Positions 42,206 through 51,523 of a DNA stretch of 51,523 nucleotides are shown piece after piece. This DNA comes from Cytidiella melzeri (lineage: Eukaryota; Basidiomycota; Agaricomycetes; Polyporales; Irpicaceae). The translations under genes were made by a program, and so were the position numbers. Positions within the stretch are counted from its first letter, which is position 1, and each line of letters starts with the position of its first letter. The stretch lies in the NCBI GenBank assembly GCA_022592445.1, contig JABYQR010000318.1:1-51523 (forward strand), read 5' to 3'. Under the pieces are notes generated by a model. That model was not told where the DNA came from, did no database searches, and worked only from the letters and a program-made list of their open reading frames with translations.

Positions 42206-42500
42206 AAGGTAGCTACACAACACTATGAAACTTGTATGGGTACCTGAGCAGTGCAGAACAGAGGCAGTTAAAATGATGAAGGTAGCTACACAACATCATA
42301 AAACTGTATATGGATGCATGAGCAGTGCAAAAAATAGGGAACAGTCTGTATAAGTGGAGAGACAAAGATAAAAAATACAAAACACAGCTGGAATGTTAAC
42401 AAACTTGTATGAGTACATCAGCAGTGCAAAACAAAGGCAGTACAAATGATTAAGGTAGCTATGCAGCATGAAAAACTGACATGGATAGTCCAACAGACCG
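42206..42500. repeat. Diverged tandem repeats in the hAT 5' part
   Basis: The anchor AAGGTAGCTACACAAC recurs at 42206, 42279 and, mutated, at 42452, each followed or preceded by a CTTGTATG and GCAGTGCAAAACA motif. The first period is 73 bp; the last is longer. These lie upstream of the acidic N-terminal exon of the hAT gene and look like duplicated intron or leader sequence. Confidence 0.55.
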
Positions 42501-42737
42501 GATTTTTCCAACATTGTCACAAGTTTATAGCCTTAAAGCGCCTATCTAGAGCGCTTATTTTCCGGCTAGGAGTGTTACCAGACCTAACCCTAACCCGGGT
42601 CATGTGACATCCTGCCTTATTTATCAATAGTCCAGACCCAAACCCTAGACTCAGTCTGGAGCGGTTCCAGATCAACCTAGGCTATTGTTATATTGTTCCT
42701 CTTCCATTGATAGGGATTCCCCAGGGATTCCCCCAGT

Positions 42738-42875
42738 TTCTATTGTTCTATTGTTCCTATTCTATTGTTCTATTGTTCTATTGTTCTAGTGTTCTAGCTC
42801 TATTGTTCTCCGTACTCTGGTCCTTGACAGTTACTCAGGTCCTTGACAGTTACTCAGGTCCTTGGGTTACCCTGG
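42738..42875. repeat. Short tandem repeats in the F LTR region
   Basis: A CTATTGTT-type repeat at about 42738-42800 is followed by a 19-bp unit GGTCCTTGACAGTTACTCA starting at 42819, 42838 and (partial) 42857. Confidence 0.7.
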
Positions 42876-43399
42876 TTCCTTATTGTTCTATTGTTACTCC
42901 AGCCCCACAGTTACTCCAGTCCCTAGTGTGGGAACTGGTGCACAGACCACCCAGCCACAGTATATATAGTAGACCTTACCCTCCCTAGCTCTGCATCTCG
43001 ACCTCTCTGTCATCTGCACTGCTAGGTGAGTTACTGCATGTAACTTAGTATCATACCTTATTAACTCTGTCATTTGCACTGCTACTATCCGGCCTTTGTG
43101 CCTGCTTGCCTGCTTATCATTGACTTTGACCTTGCTGTCGTCGTTGGAGATCCCTTTCCACTTCCCCCTTACATCTACTTCACCCTTGTTTAGGGTTTAT
43201 CAGTCTATCAGCAGTCGCTCCGCGACATTAGGTCAAGATACCACACAGCTACCGGCACGACTGCCCTTAGCTTGGATCAAGTCCTCCTGTCCCCCCAGTT
43301 TTTAAAAGTTTATTCCCCCCTACGTTTGAGAGTAAGCCATCGCCGTCCGTCTTGATGTGCTTGATCGCTGACTCGTTCACCTTCCGTGGTTGATTCTTA

Positions 43400-45700
43400 G
43401 TGCCAAAAGAATCCCACTCCCGTTTCACTGCTTGCCCAGATCCTTTGCATGAGGATCTGAATCAAGCGCGTCGAGAAGTCCAGATCCACCGTGCCCTACC
43501 TCAGGCCGTGTTTGATCAACTTGACGCAGAGCACGCATGTGGCAAGAGTTACAAATACACGGAGAAGGAGCTTAAGGCTATTGCCTCCTACGTTGGTTGC
43601 TGTAAACTCAAGGGTTCCGCCCTTACCCACAGATTCCCTACAGCAGAGGAGTTTGAGAAACTCCGCGCTGAGTCCAAAGAGTTTGCTGCCCGTACCGCAC
43701 GCGAACGAGCCCAGGCTTTAGCAAGTCTCCCAAGGAAGCCTTCGTTAGCAGAACGATTCCCAGCCCGGCCCGCTACCAACCCTAGCGCAGCCCTCATAGC
43801 AGCGAAGCCAACTCTCATTGACTTCCGCAAACACACCGTTGAAGACCTTTGAGGTATCTTTACCCCAAAGCTCACTGCTACGCTCCAACGCTTGTCGATC
43901 CTCCCCACCATCGACAAATACCAACAGCTTCACAAAGACACAAAGTGTAATTTTGAACAGGAGAAACAGAAGTTGGGAAAACTTCTGGAAGAGTTACCAC
44001 CCTGAGCCCCTGTCATCACTCATTGTGAGTGGCAGCTGTTGGATTGGGGTTTAAAAGCAATAGGAGGAGTCAGATTCACGGGTCTAAGGAGGAACTACAA
44101 ACAGGTGTTCAAAGCGTTAGACAAAGTTTGGGCGGACGAGTACTTCATCTGTTCTGAGTAGATTACAGTGTGGCTTCCCAAAGTCCCAATAGTAGCATTT
44201 GGTCCAGAGATCATCTTCCTTGCGAAAACTATCCGCACACCTTCAACAACCAGACCGTCAGAGAGAGTGCTACGACCCAGACAAGGACACCAAATTTGTG
44301 AAGTACAACCGTGTCCCAACCGGTACAACAGAGTAGAATATCCTGGTCATTACGCAAATCAGTATCAACCCATCCATCACTGGCAGAAGATCGCATTCTT
44401 GAATCTCTCCCACCACTACCTGAACCTGAAGAAGACTTCGATTGAACCTTCACACAGGAACAATACCAGATGGATTCCACCAATGTCTCCCAGCATGCTT
44501 CCAGGGCAGCAACTCCCGCCCCCACACAAGAGCCGTCCCCGCCTCCCACAGCAGAACAGCTTCTGCACGCACTACTCCTGGGTCAGCAACAGCTGACACA
44601 GGCTATCACAGCACTGGTTCCAGAACTCATAGGTCACGGGAAAGGGTTGTAGAAAAACCCGCCAGCTTCAAGGGCAATGCCAGTAGTGACGCACGTCGCT
44701 TTCTAGCTGCCTTTTCAATGTATGCACAGTTTAATGAGAAGCTGTCCCCGTACAATGCCCAAGGTGGCCAGACCCGGTTAGATCATCTCTGGATTTCATC
44801 GGCCCTGTCCTTTATGACCGAAGATGCGGCCGTTTGGGCTACTCCCCACATGGATTTGATTGCCAGCCATCAAATGGCATTCAATGGTGACTGGGACGAC
44901 TTCAAGACGGCATTAAAGGCACAATTTGAACCTAGTTGACGAAATGGTGGATGCTAAGGCCAAGCTTAGGGAGCTGTGGCAAGGCAAAAAGACGGTTCCG
45001 AGTACACGGCCAGATTCCGGGAAATCATGGATAGGACAGGTTATTCGACACAGGTCTACGATTCCGTTATTACGAGCACTGAGCACCACAATTAAGGATG
45101 AACTGGTCCACACTGCAGGCCCCATGTCACCCTTGTCGATCTCATCAATGTGGCCACTGACATCGACAATCGTCTTGGGTTAGAGCTCAAGAAAAAGCTC
45201 GTGAACAAGGTCAACAGTTGCAACGTGTTCAAACCACCGGTCTCCACCTCGTCCCCGGCTCCTTTCGTCCAACCATCTCGTGACTCCAATGCTATGGAGA
45301 TTGACGCAACAAAAGTTGGACCAAATGGAAAGACCCACGCGACTTCATGAAGGCCATGAATGGTAGATGTTACGGATGTGGATCCAAGGAACATCAGAAG
45401 AAGGACGGTAAACATGATCGAGAACTGTGCGGACATTGTGGTGACAACCACCAGACGCAAGTTTGCCAAAGCCGGTTCCTTGGGTACCCACCGAGGCAAC
45501 AAAAGGTGGCTGCTAATACCTTGTTTGATCCGTCAACTCCGGTTCCTTCGTGTCCTCGTCCGCGAGGCCCTTACCTACCCCGCCCGCTGCAACCGTGCCA
45601 GCTCTTCGTTTCAACTCCGTTTGACTACGATGCCATCATGAAGCAGATGTCATTGCTCACGGATCAAGTCAAGCAGGTGGGAAATCAAAGGGATTTTTAG
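43400..45700 (+). pseudogene. Gypsy F gag pseudogene
   Basis: N-terminal Gag segment at 43400-43852, charged and helical, with KELKAIASYVGCCKLKG. It is interrupted by stops and shifts before a capsid-like segment at about 44640-44936, with FKGNASSDARRFLAAFSMYA and DWDDFKTALKAQFEP. A further shift separates this from the zinc-knuckle segment at 45347-45700, with CYGCGSKEH and CGHCGDNHQTQVC. At least three lesions lie between the segments, so no full-length Gag can be made. No ATG is evident for the first segment. Confidence 0.7.
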
Positions 45701-46143
45701 AACGGACTCAGGTGAAACCGCACCCTCGAGTCCCTCTGGAAGACCTACATAGAAGAAGTGGAGGACAATGATGATTCCCCCACGGACACAGTTTTAGCTC
45801 CCCTGTAGTAAATACCCGCCCCGCGCAGCAGCCTGATTTGCAGTCTTCAGTTTTATTTAACACATGTATAACTACTTTGAAACCTTGTCGTCTGCATAGT
45901 ACCCGAAATAGACCCGCTTAGCATGCACTTCCGAGTTCCTATCACGCTCAAAGGAGTGTTTAGAGAAAAGGCATCAAAGCCATGATGACTCAGGAGCCAC
46001 CGCTTTATTCCTGAGCCAAGACTTTGTCAATCGGCACCGAGTACGTACGGTCCCCTTAGAAAGACAGATCCCACTCCACAACATCGATGGGACTCTAAAT
46101 CAAGGAGGACGTATCACACACAGAGCAGAGCTCGAACTACAAG

Positions 46144-49100
46144 TTGGGGTATCAAGGAAAATGCAACCTTTTTGGTCACAGACATTGGTCAGAAGATTGT
46201 ATTCTAGGCCTACCCTGGCTTCGCAAAGCAAACCCCAATATCAATTGGGCTACCGGAGAAATGGAACTGGAAGCCGAAGAAGACTTGAGCCCTTCCAGTC
46301 TATCACAGCCAATCGAAGCAGAGGCAAGCCTGGCTCAGAGCCGGTATCATTCAGGACACCAAGAAAGAGCTTTGGTCCTGTGCTAGCTTTACATACTCCA
46401 CAGACATTGCGGCTAAAGCCCATCAATCTAAAGAACAACGACATTCGAACAGATGGTCCCAGAGGAATACCGCACACACCAGAAAGTCTTCTCAGAAGAA
46501 GCATCACAGCGCCTCCCAGCATCAGCCCTGGGATCATACATTGATCTGACAGAAAACCCAAAGATGTTCAGATCAAGGTCTACCCCATGTCTCCGAATGA
46601 ACAAGCGGAGCTGGACAAGTTTATTGAGGAAAACCTAGCGAAAGGATACATTGTCCCATCCAGTCGCCTATGGCCTCACCGGTATTCTTTGTCAAGAAGA
46701 AGGACGGCAAGCTCCGGCTTGTGCAGGACTATCGACGGTTAATGACATCACGTCAAAAACCGCTACCCACTCCCCTTGGTATCGGATATTACCAATGGCT
46801 CCGTCTAGCCAAAATCTTACCAAGTTTGACGTACAATGGGGCTACCATAACATTCGGATTAAGGAGAATGACGAGTGGAAGGGTGCATTTGTGACAAACC
46901 GAGGGCTGTTTGAGCCTAAGGTGATGTTGTTTGGCATGACCAATTCTCCAGCCACGTTTCAAGCCATGCTGAACTCCATCTTTGCTGATCTCATCGCGGA
47001 AGGAAAGCTCTCGGTGTACTTAGATGACATCCTCGTCTTCAGTTCAGACATTACAGAACACCGGAAAATTGTTCATGAGGTACTATCTCGACTTGAAGCC
47101 AATGACTTGTATCTTCGCCCCAAAAAATGCGAATTTGAACAGTCACAAGTCGAGTACCTAGGTTTAATCATTGGTAACGGAAAGATCCGTATAGACTCGG
47201 GTAAAATAGAAGCTATCACCAACTGGCCGGTACCACAGAACCTCCGTGATGTACGCGGCTTCATTGGATTTGCCAACTTCTACCGATGTTTCATCAAGGA
47301 CTTTGCACGGCATACTCGTCCCCTCCACAATCTCACCAAGAAAGACCAACCTTGGAAGTGGGGAGAAGCACCGCAGAACACTTTTCAGATGCTCAAAGAT
47401 GCGTTCACTCAGGAACCAATTCTAGTCACATGGGAACCCGATCGTCCCACACGTATTGAAGTTGATGCGTCTGGCTTTGCAACTGGAGGAGTTCTATTGC
47501 AGAAACTAGAGGATGGACAATGGCACCCTGTAGCATTTTGGTCTCAGTTTATGGCCGAAGCCAAACGGAACTACAAGATCTATGATCGAGAAATGCTCGC
47601 TATCATCAGAGCTCTTGAAGATTGGCGTCACTATCTAGAAGGATTACCCGCGCCCTTCGAAATCATCACAGATCATCAGAATCTGCAGTACTGGCGTACC
47701 GCCCAGGACCTGTCTAGACGACAAGCTCGGTGGTCTTTGTATCTAAGCCGGTTTGACTTTGTGTTGACACACAAACCCGGAAAGACCCTTACTCAAGGCG
47801 ACCCACTATCCCGGGTCAGAACCTTGGAAGTTTTAGATGCATCAGACAACAAGGAACAAGTTGTGCTGAAACCCGAATACTTCCAGACAATAGCCTCCTC
47901 GAGTATTCCGGAGTCAGATCCGTTAGAGTCGCGAATTAAAGACATCAGTATTCGAGAAGCAGAGGTAGTCCAGGGACTAGCCAAACTTAGGAAGGATGGA
48001 CCCCGGAAGTTGACTGACGGCGGACTTGAGTGGGAGGAAGACAATGGACTGGTGTATTATAAAGGGAAGCTGTACATTCCAAAGGATCGAGAAGTCCGCA
48101 GGGAGATTGTACGACGATGCCATGATGCGTTACCAGCAGGACATCCTGGCAAACATGCAACCCTGGAACTAGTTACACGACACTATTGGTGGCCTCGCAT
48201 GGCATCATTCGTAGAACAATACGTCCTCGGATGTGACAAATGTCAGCGGACTAAACCAGCACAGCACCCGATTGCCCCAATATAGCCCATTGAAGTACCA
48301 GACGGACCTTGGCAGGGGGTCGGCATGGATTTAGTCGGACTGCTCCCACGCAGTAACGGTTTTGACATGATTGCCGTGTACACAGACTTGTGCAGCAAAC
48401 AAACGCATGTAATCCCAACTCAGTCTACTGTTACCGCGGCGGAATAGCCGACCTTCACATCAAAGAAGTGTTCAGGCTCCATGGCATTCCCCGACAGTTT
48501 ATATCCGATAGAGGACCCCAGTTTGCAGCTCGTGTCATGCAAGCATTGTACAAACGGCTAGGCATCACTGGCGCTATGACTACCGCCTACCACCCTCAGG
48601 CCAATGGTCAAACGGAAAGAACAAATCAAGAGGTAGAAAAGATTCTACGACTCTTTGTTGACCAACGACAAGATGATTGGGCAGAATACATCCCAGTGGC
48701 TGAATTCGCCATCAACTCCCGGGTCAACTCATCTACTCAGCATTCTCCGTTTGAAGTCATGTACGGGTATCTACCGGACTTTACCATTTTCATTGGTCGT
48801 CAAAGTCGTATGCCAAATCTAGACACACACCTAGAAAAGCTCAGACAGGTTTGGGCAGAAGCCGAAGCTGCCTCGCGTCTCTCTAAGGAAAAGATGGCCA
48901 AAGCTTCTGGATACACCCGTAGAGCTACTCCAGTCTTCAAGGAAGGGGACCTCGTGTGGTTGTCTCGCAAGAACGTCAAAGTACATCAGCAGTCTGACAA
49001 GCTAGGGCCTAGACAGCTTGGTCCCTTCACAGTTCTTCAGAAGACCGGTGAACATACATATCGGATCAAACTCAAATCCGGATATTGTATTCATGACAAC

Positions 49101-49463
49101 ATCAATGTTGAACAGCTATCTCCGTACCGAGGAAACGAAGTAAACGGCCTCATACCGGAACCACCAGCACCAATCATAGTAGATGATCAACAAGTCTATG
49201 AAGTCGAGAAGATCCTAGACAGTCGGATCTATCGGAAACAAATGCAGTACTTAGTCAAATGGAAAGGCTATGGAGAAGGCAACATAACGTGGGAGCCTGC
49301 AGTAAATCTGACCAATGTGAAAGAGAGCATTGCAGAGTTCCACGCCAGACATAACAATGCACCTCAGAAGTTATTCAAAGCACTCTTCAACTCCATTCCT
49401 TGGAAACCGTTGGAGAACATCACAGAAGCTATTGCATCTGACCTCGAGTGGGCAGATGGTAGA
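46144..49463 (+). pseudogene. Gypsy F pol pseudogene (protease to chromodomain)
   Basis: Protease remnant ends in ILGLPWLRKANPNINW (about 46201-46248). RT begins across two frames (46453-46740) with SPVFFVKKKDGKLRLVQDYR; then a long open frame 46651-48285 carries LTKFDVQWGYHNIRIKEND, catalytic VYLDDILVFS (about 47012), RNase H IEVDASGFATGGVLLQ (about 47458) and the integrase zinc domain HHYWWPRM-like block and CDKCQRTK. A TAG at 48283 and a shift near 48440 break the integrase; catalytic blocks GMDLVG, ISDRGPQFAARV and NGQTERTNQEV remain. A chromodomain follows: VYEVEKILDSRIYRKQMQYL and WKGYGEGNITWEP (about 49195-49320). The terminal six codons of that frame come from the copia C LTR. Confidence 0.85.
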
Positions 49464-49634
49464 TGTTCGACTATATTAAATTAGACGCTCAACGTACGAG
49501 CGCTGTAGTTACCGTATATAAGACTTAAACTGATCAATGCAACGTAACGCACTTTTGATCCCCAACTCCCACTGTGTGATCCCTCTCAATCTTCCTCTCT
49601 GAACGCTTTCCTCTACTATCATAGCCTTCTAACA
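49464..49634 (+). repeat. 5' LTR of copia C
   Basis: 171 bp, TGTTCGAC to TTCTAACA, diverged from the A LTR but colinear with it, including the GTATATAAGACTTA promoter block. Confidence 0.8.
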
Positions 49635-49646
49635 GGTTATGAGCCC
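49635..49646 (+). promoter_or_regulatory. Primer-binding site of copia C (half tRNA-iMet)
   Basis: GGTTATGAGCCC immediately after the LTR, identical to the sites of A and B. Confidence 0.75.
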
Positions 49647-49732
49647 CGGATAAGCTCACTACCTCACTCATAATACTATCTGCACTCACTCTCTGCCCGC
49701 TGGTGGTTAATCCGCCGCGTGCCCACTAGTTG

Positions 49733-50623
49733 ATGAGCTCTGATCCCACTGATCAGCCTCAACCTCGTCGTTCTACGCGCGAACAAAACAAACCGACTTT
49801 CTCCAAGGCACTATCCCTCGTACCACTCGCAGGAGACGTACCCCGGTCTTCACTCCTACTCCCACTCCTCCTCCTGCTACTACTCCTCCTAAACCAACAA
49901 TGTCTTCCGCTTCTCGCGCTGTTACCCCAGGGCCTGCACCTTCTGACCACACCCCCATCGTCGCTTCTACCTCAGCCGCCGTCGACCAAACAACTGCTCG
50001 CATCACAGCATCACGTCGAGTCTCAGCTCCTCCCTCTGATCGTCGACGCACTCCATTCGACACTCTCCGCGACGACTTCGCCCGTCGTCACCCCACTAAG
50101 CCATTGTCAGACGATAGCGACGATCCTATGGACAACGACGAGGCGCATGAAAGGCAAAGGGGCAAACTGCCCAGAGCCCATCGTGCGCCGTCCCCCTCGC
50201 CATCTGGCCCCACTGACTCCGCACGAGCGGTGTCGTCCCTCCTTTCTGTGCCTCCAAAGCACGATGTGGAGTATACTATGTCGCTTAGCGACGTCCACAA
50301 AGCCTTCGCAGACGTTGGCAAACTCACAGGTCCCGATACCTGGCCGATGTGGAAGTTCCGCGTCGATACTGCGATGTCGACCATCGTCGACTTCTACAGC
50401 TACAGGGGTGGTCTGACCATTCCTCAAGAGGTCCAACGGGCCGTCTTCAACGTCCTGGCCGGACACATCGCAGACTCTGTGATGGCGAACTATCTCAACG
50501 AGACCGCGCCGCACAGACTTATGGAGAAACTCTCCGAACGTTTCGAACCGACTTCTACTATGTCGGACGCGAATGAAATTTTCCAACTCTTCTCCCTCCG
50601 CCGCCCTGTCCACAAAATGGACA
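49733..50623 (+). pseudogene. Copia C gag, frameshifted and truncated
   Basis: Starts MSSDPTDQPQPRRSTREQNK, matching copia A. A 1-nt change near 49805 moves the conserved frame; it continues from about 49807 as TIPRTTRRRRTPVFTPTP, then RRRTPFDTLRDDFARRHP, SLSDVHKAFADVGKLTGPD and TWPMWKFRVDTAMSTIVDF. It ends at LRRPVHKMD, where LTR E2 cuts in. The zinc knuckle and everything after it are missing. Confidence 0.85.
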
Positions 50624-51348
50624 TGTCACAGATTTTCAATGTTTCTACAAGACTTGCCTTACCAGGCAACGGTATTATTGGGAATATTTAAGCGCTTGTC
50701 AAGCGCTTATCCAGCGCTTATCCGGCGTCTATTTAGGCGCTTATCCAGCGCTTATCTGGCGCTTATCAGGCGCCTATTCCGGTGCTTATTCTCAGTGCCT
50801 ATCAATTGATGCGCTGATGCGCCTTCTGTCTCTGATGCGCTGATGCGCTCCTTTCCTTATCTGTGTATCACATGATAGAACTCTCTGGAACATTGTGGAA
50901 CATGCTGGAACTATGATGTCATAGTATAGAACATTCCATTAGATGATGTCATAGTTCTTAGAACCTTCTGGAAAAGTCTAGCCTTGTCTTAGAACAAGCT
51001 AGAACAAGTCTAGCCTTGGAGCTGGGTCATGGGGTCAGGTCATGGGGACAATTGCTATTGGTTGATTATTGAAGTGGCACCACTAGGGCATAGGGCATGC
51101 TTAGTAAGGTAGATTACTTTGCTTACTCATGTAGGTATTAGGGGTCTTAGGGTAGTACCTGGGGTCCTCCCCTTCATGTATATATAGAGGCACTCCTGAG
51201 GGCATATCCCCTCAGTCTTATCCACTCTGTTGATCAAGGACTACTTCGTACTCCCCAGTACTCACTCTCACCAACACTCTACTCTCTATCTCACTATCTC
51301 CCCTTCAAGTTTAACAACTATCTGGTGAGTGTAACCTTAACTGTTACA
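50624..51348 (+). mobile_element. LTR E2, second copy of LTR family E
   Basis: 725 bp starting TGTCACAG and ending ACTGTTACA, colinear with E1 (41300-41899). It is longer because of an expanded 11-bp array and two short duplications (around GATGCGCTGATGCGC and ATGATGTCATAG). Left flank is copia C gag; right flank (51349 on, TTTGGATAAGACTGCC) does not continue copia C, and no target duplication is present. It is therefore probably the 5' LTR of an element running out of the window, or a recombined LTR. Confidence 0.8.
50691..50792. repeat. 11-bp GCGCTTATCC array in LTR E2
   Basis: About nine imperfect copies of an 11-bp unit close to GCGCTTATCCA. E1 has only about three or four (about 41366-41403). 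Two related units occur outside the LTR at about 42536-42562. Confidence 0.75.
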
Positions 51349-51523
51349 TTTGGATAAGACTGCCCCTACTCCCTCACGTCTCTGGACGTGCTGGAGGTCT
51401 CTTTCCCCTTTCTTCTAGGTCTTGTGCCTGTGCGTGGGCCCCTTTACAAACCCTCTAGACATAGAGGTAGCCGGACCATAGGCTCTAAGTGGTAGTCATG
51501 TCTAGGCTTTGCCTTGATGTGCA
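51349..51523. other. Right edge, probable internal part of an E element
   Basis: 175 bp with no ORF or motif I can assign. If E2 is a 5' LTR this would be its leader, but the first bases (TTTGGATAAGAC) are not clearly a primer-binding site. Confidence 0.3.

Larger units (their letters stand above)
27795..42223 (-). pseudogene. hAT-family transposase gene, split by four LTR insertions
   Basis: A cut-and-paste transposase of the hAT (Activator) superfamily, now dead. Host pieces on the minus strand: 42223-41904 (acidic N-terminal part), 41295-41061, 36392-35872, 28975-28481 and 27920-27795. The hAT dimerisation signature IARDILAIPGVSVSAERLFS is encoded at about 28553-28494, preceded by VLHPSIWLKYFETANW (from about 28930). 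Its tail YERLLLISWHQRLL follows the H insertion in another frame, so there is also a small deletion or indel. An in-frame TAG lies upstream of the signature. Insertions inside it: E1 (41300-41899), copia B (36398-41055), G/D (28981-35866) and H (27926-28475). The catalytic core (RNase H-like DDE) was not located with confidence; the N-terminal boundary is uncertain. Confidence 0.75.
42573..49463 (+). mobile_element. Ty3/gypsy chromodomain retrotransposon F, decayed and 3'-truncated
   Basis: Gag, protease, RT, RNase H, integrase and chromodomain remnants on the plus strand, in gypsy order. A 5' LTR probably starts at TGTTACCAG (42573) and ends near CATGTAAC at about 43044, with a TATATATAG box near 42961; this end is uncertain. 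No 3' LTR is present, because copia C begins at 49464 just after the chromodomain. The element differs in sequence from gypsy D. Confidence 0.75.
49464..50623 (+). mobile_element. Copia C, 5' fragment related to copia A
   Basis: Begins TGTTCGAC within gypsy F and has an LTR at 49464-49634 (171 bp, ending TTCTAACA), a half-tRNA PBS and part of Gag. It shares with LTR A the block GCGCTGTAGTTACCGTATAT and TTTTGATCCCCAACTC. The element stops abruptly at 50623, where LTR E2 starts. The 3' part is not in the window. Confidence 0.85.

Noticed and set aside
42581..42598. Telomere-like CCTAACCCTAACCC
   Set aside because: Only two units, inside an LTR; no array, so not a telomere or subtelomeric tract.
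50624..51348. E2 as a simple solo LTR in copia C
   Set aside because: No target duplication, and the right flank does not resume copia C.

Overview
The window comes from a filamentous basidiomycete, most likely an Agaricomycete. This is inferred from dense short introns (about 50-75 nt), a fungal Ras-associating adenylate cyclase with the order RA - leucine-rich repeats - PP2C-like - cyclase, a Zn2Cys6 regulator, and Ty1/copia plus chromodomain Ty3/gypsy retrotransposons. I cannot name the species. All gene models below were spliced by eye. In each of the five host genes the exon lengths add up to a multiple of three.

Left half (1-27.4 kb) is gene space. In order: an unrecognised minus-strand coding remnant (55-975); glyoxalase I (+, 1205-1955); a membrane PlsC-type acyltransferase (-, 2280-5113) with 11-nt and 13-nt microexons; a 381-bp divergent promoter; signal peptidase complex subunit SPC3 (+, 5495-6395) with a GC-AG intron; a gene-poor stretch; a Zn2Cys6 regulator with its zinc cluster at the C-terminal end (-, 9169-10662); a long low-complexity upstream region; a very young copia element A (14825-20082, LTRs differing at 1 of 174 sites, TSD GCAAA); and adenylate cyclase (-, 21715-27361, 1802 aa).

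Right half (27.4-51.5 kb) is a transposon graveyard. A hAT-type transposase gene on the minus strand (about 42223 to 27795) has been split by four independent LTR insertions, each with its own target-site duplication: solo LTR H (TTGCA), gypsy complex G/D (TAGTG), copia B (AGTTG) and solo LTR E1 (GACT). Deleting the inserts restores the reading frame at E1 and a normal 57-nt intron at D. D carries a chromodomain integrase and seems to sit inside an older element G, most of which is gone. Further right, a second decayed chromodomain gypsy (F, 42573-49463) is interrupted by a relative of copia A (C), and C is cut by a second, longer copy of LTR family E (E2).

All three copia elements have the same primer-binding site, GGTTATGAGCCC. 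It is complementary to the anticodon arm, not the 3' end, of fungal initiator tRNA-Met, so half-tRNA priming of the Drosophila copia kind is predicted. The main novelty is the insertion stratigraphy, the recombinant D/G end, the half-tRNA primer sites and the microexon gene structure. I saw no CRISPR, phage or prokaryotic system.
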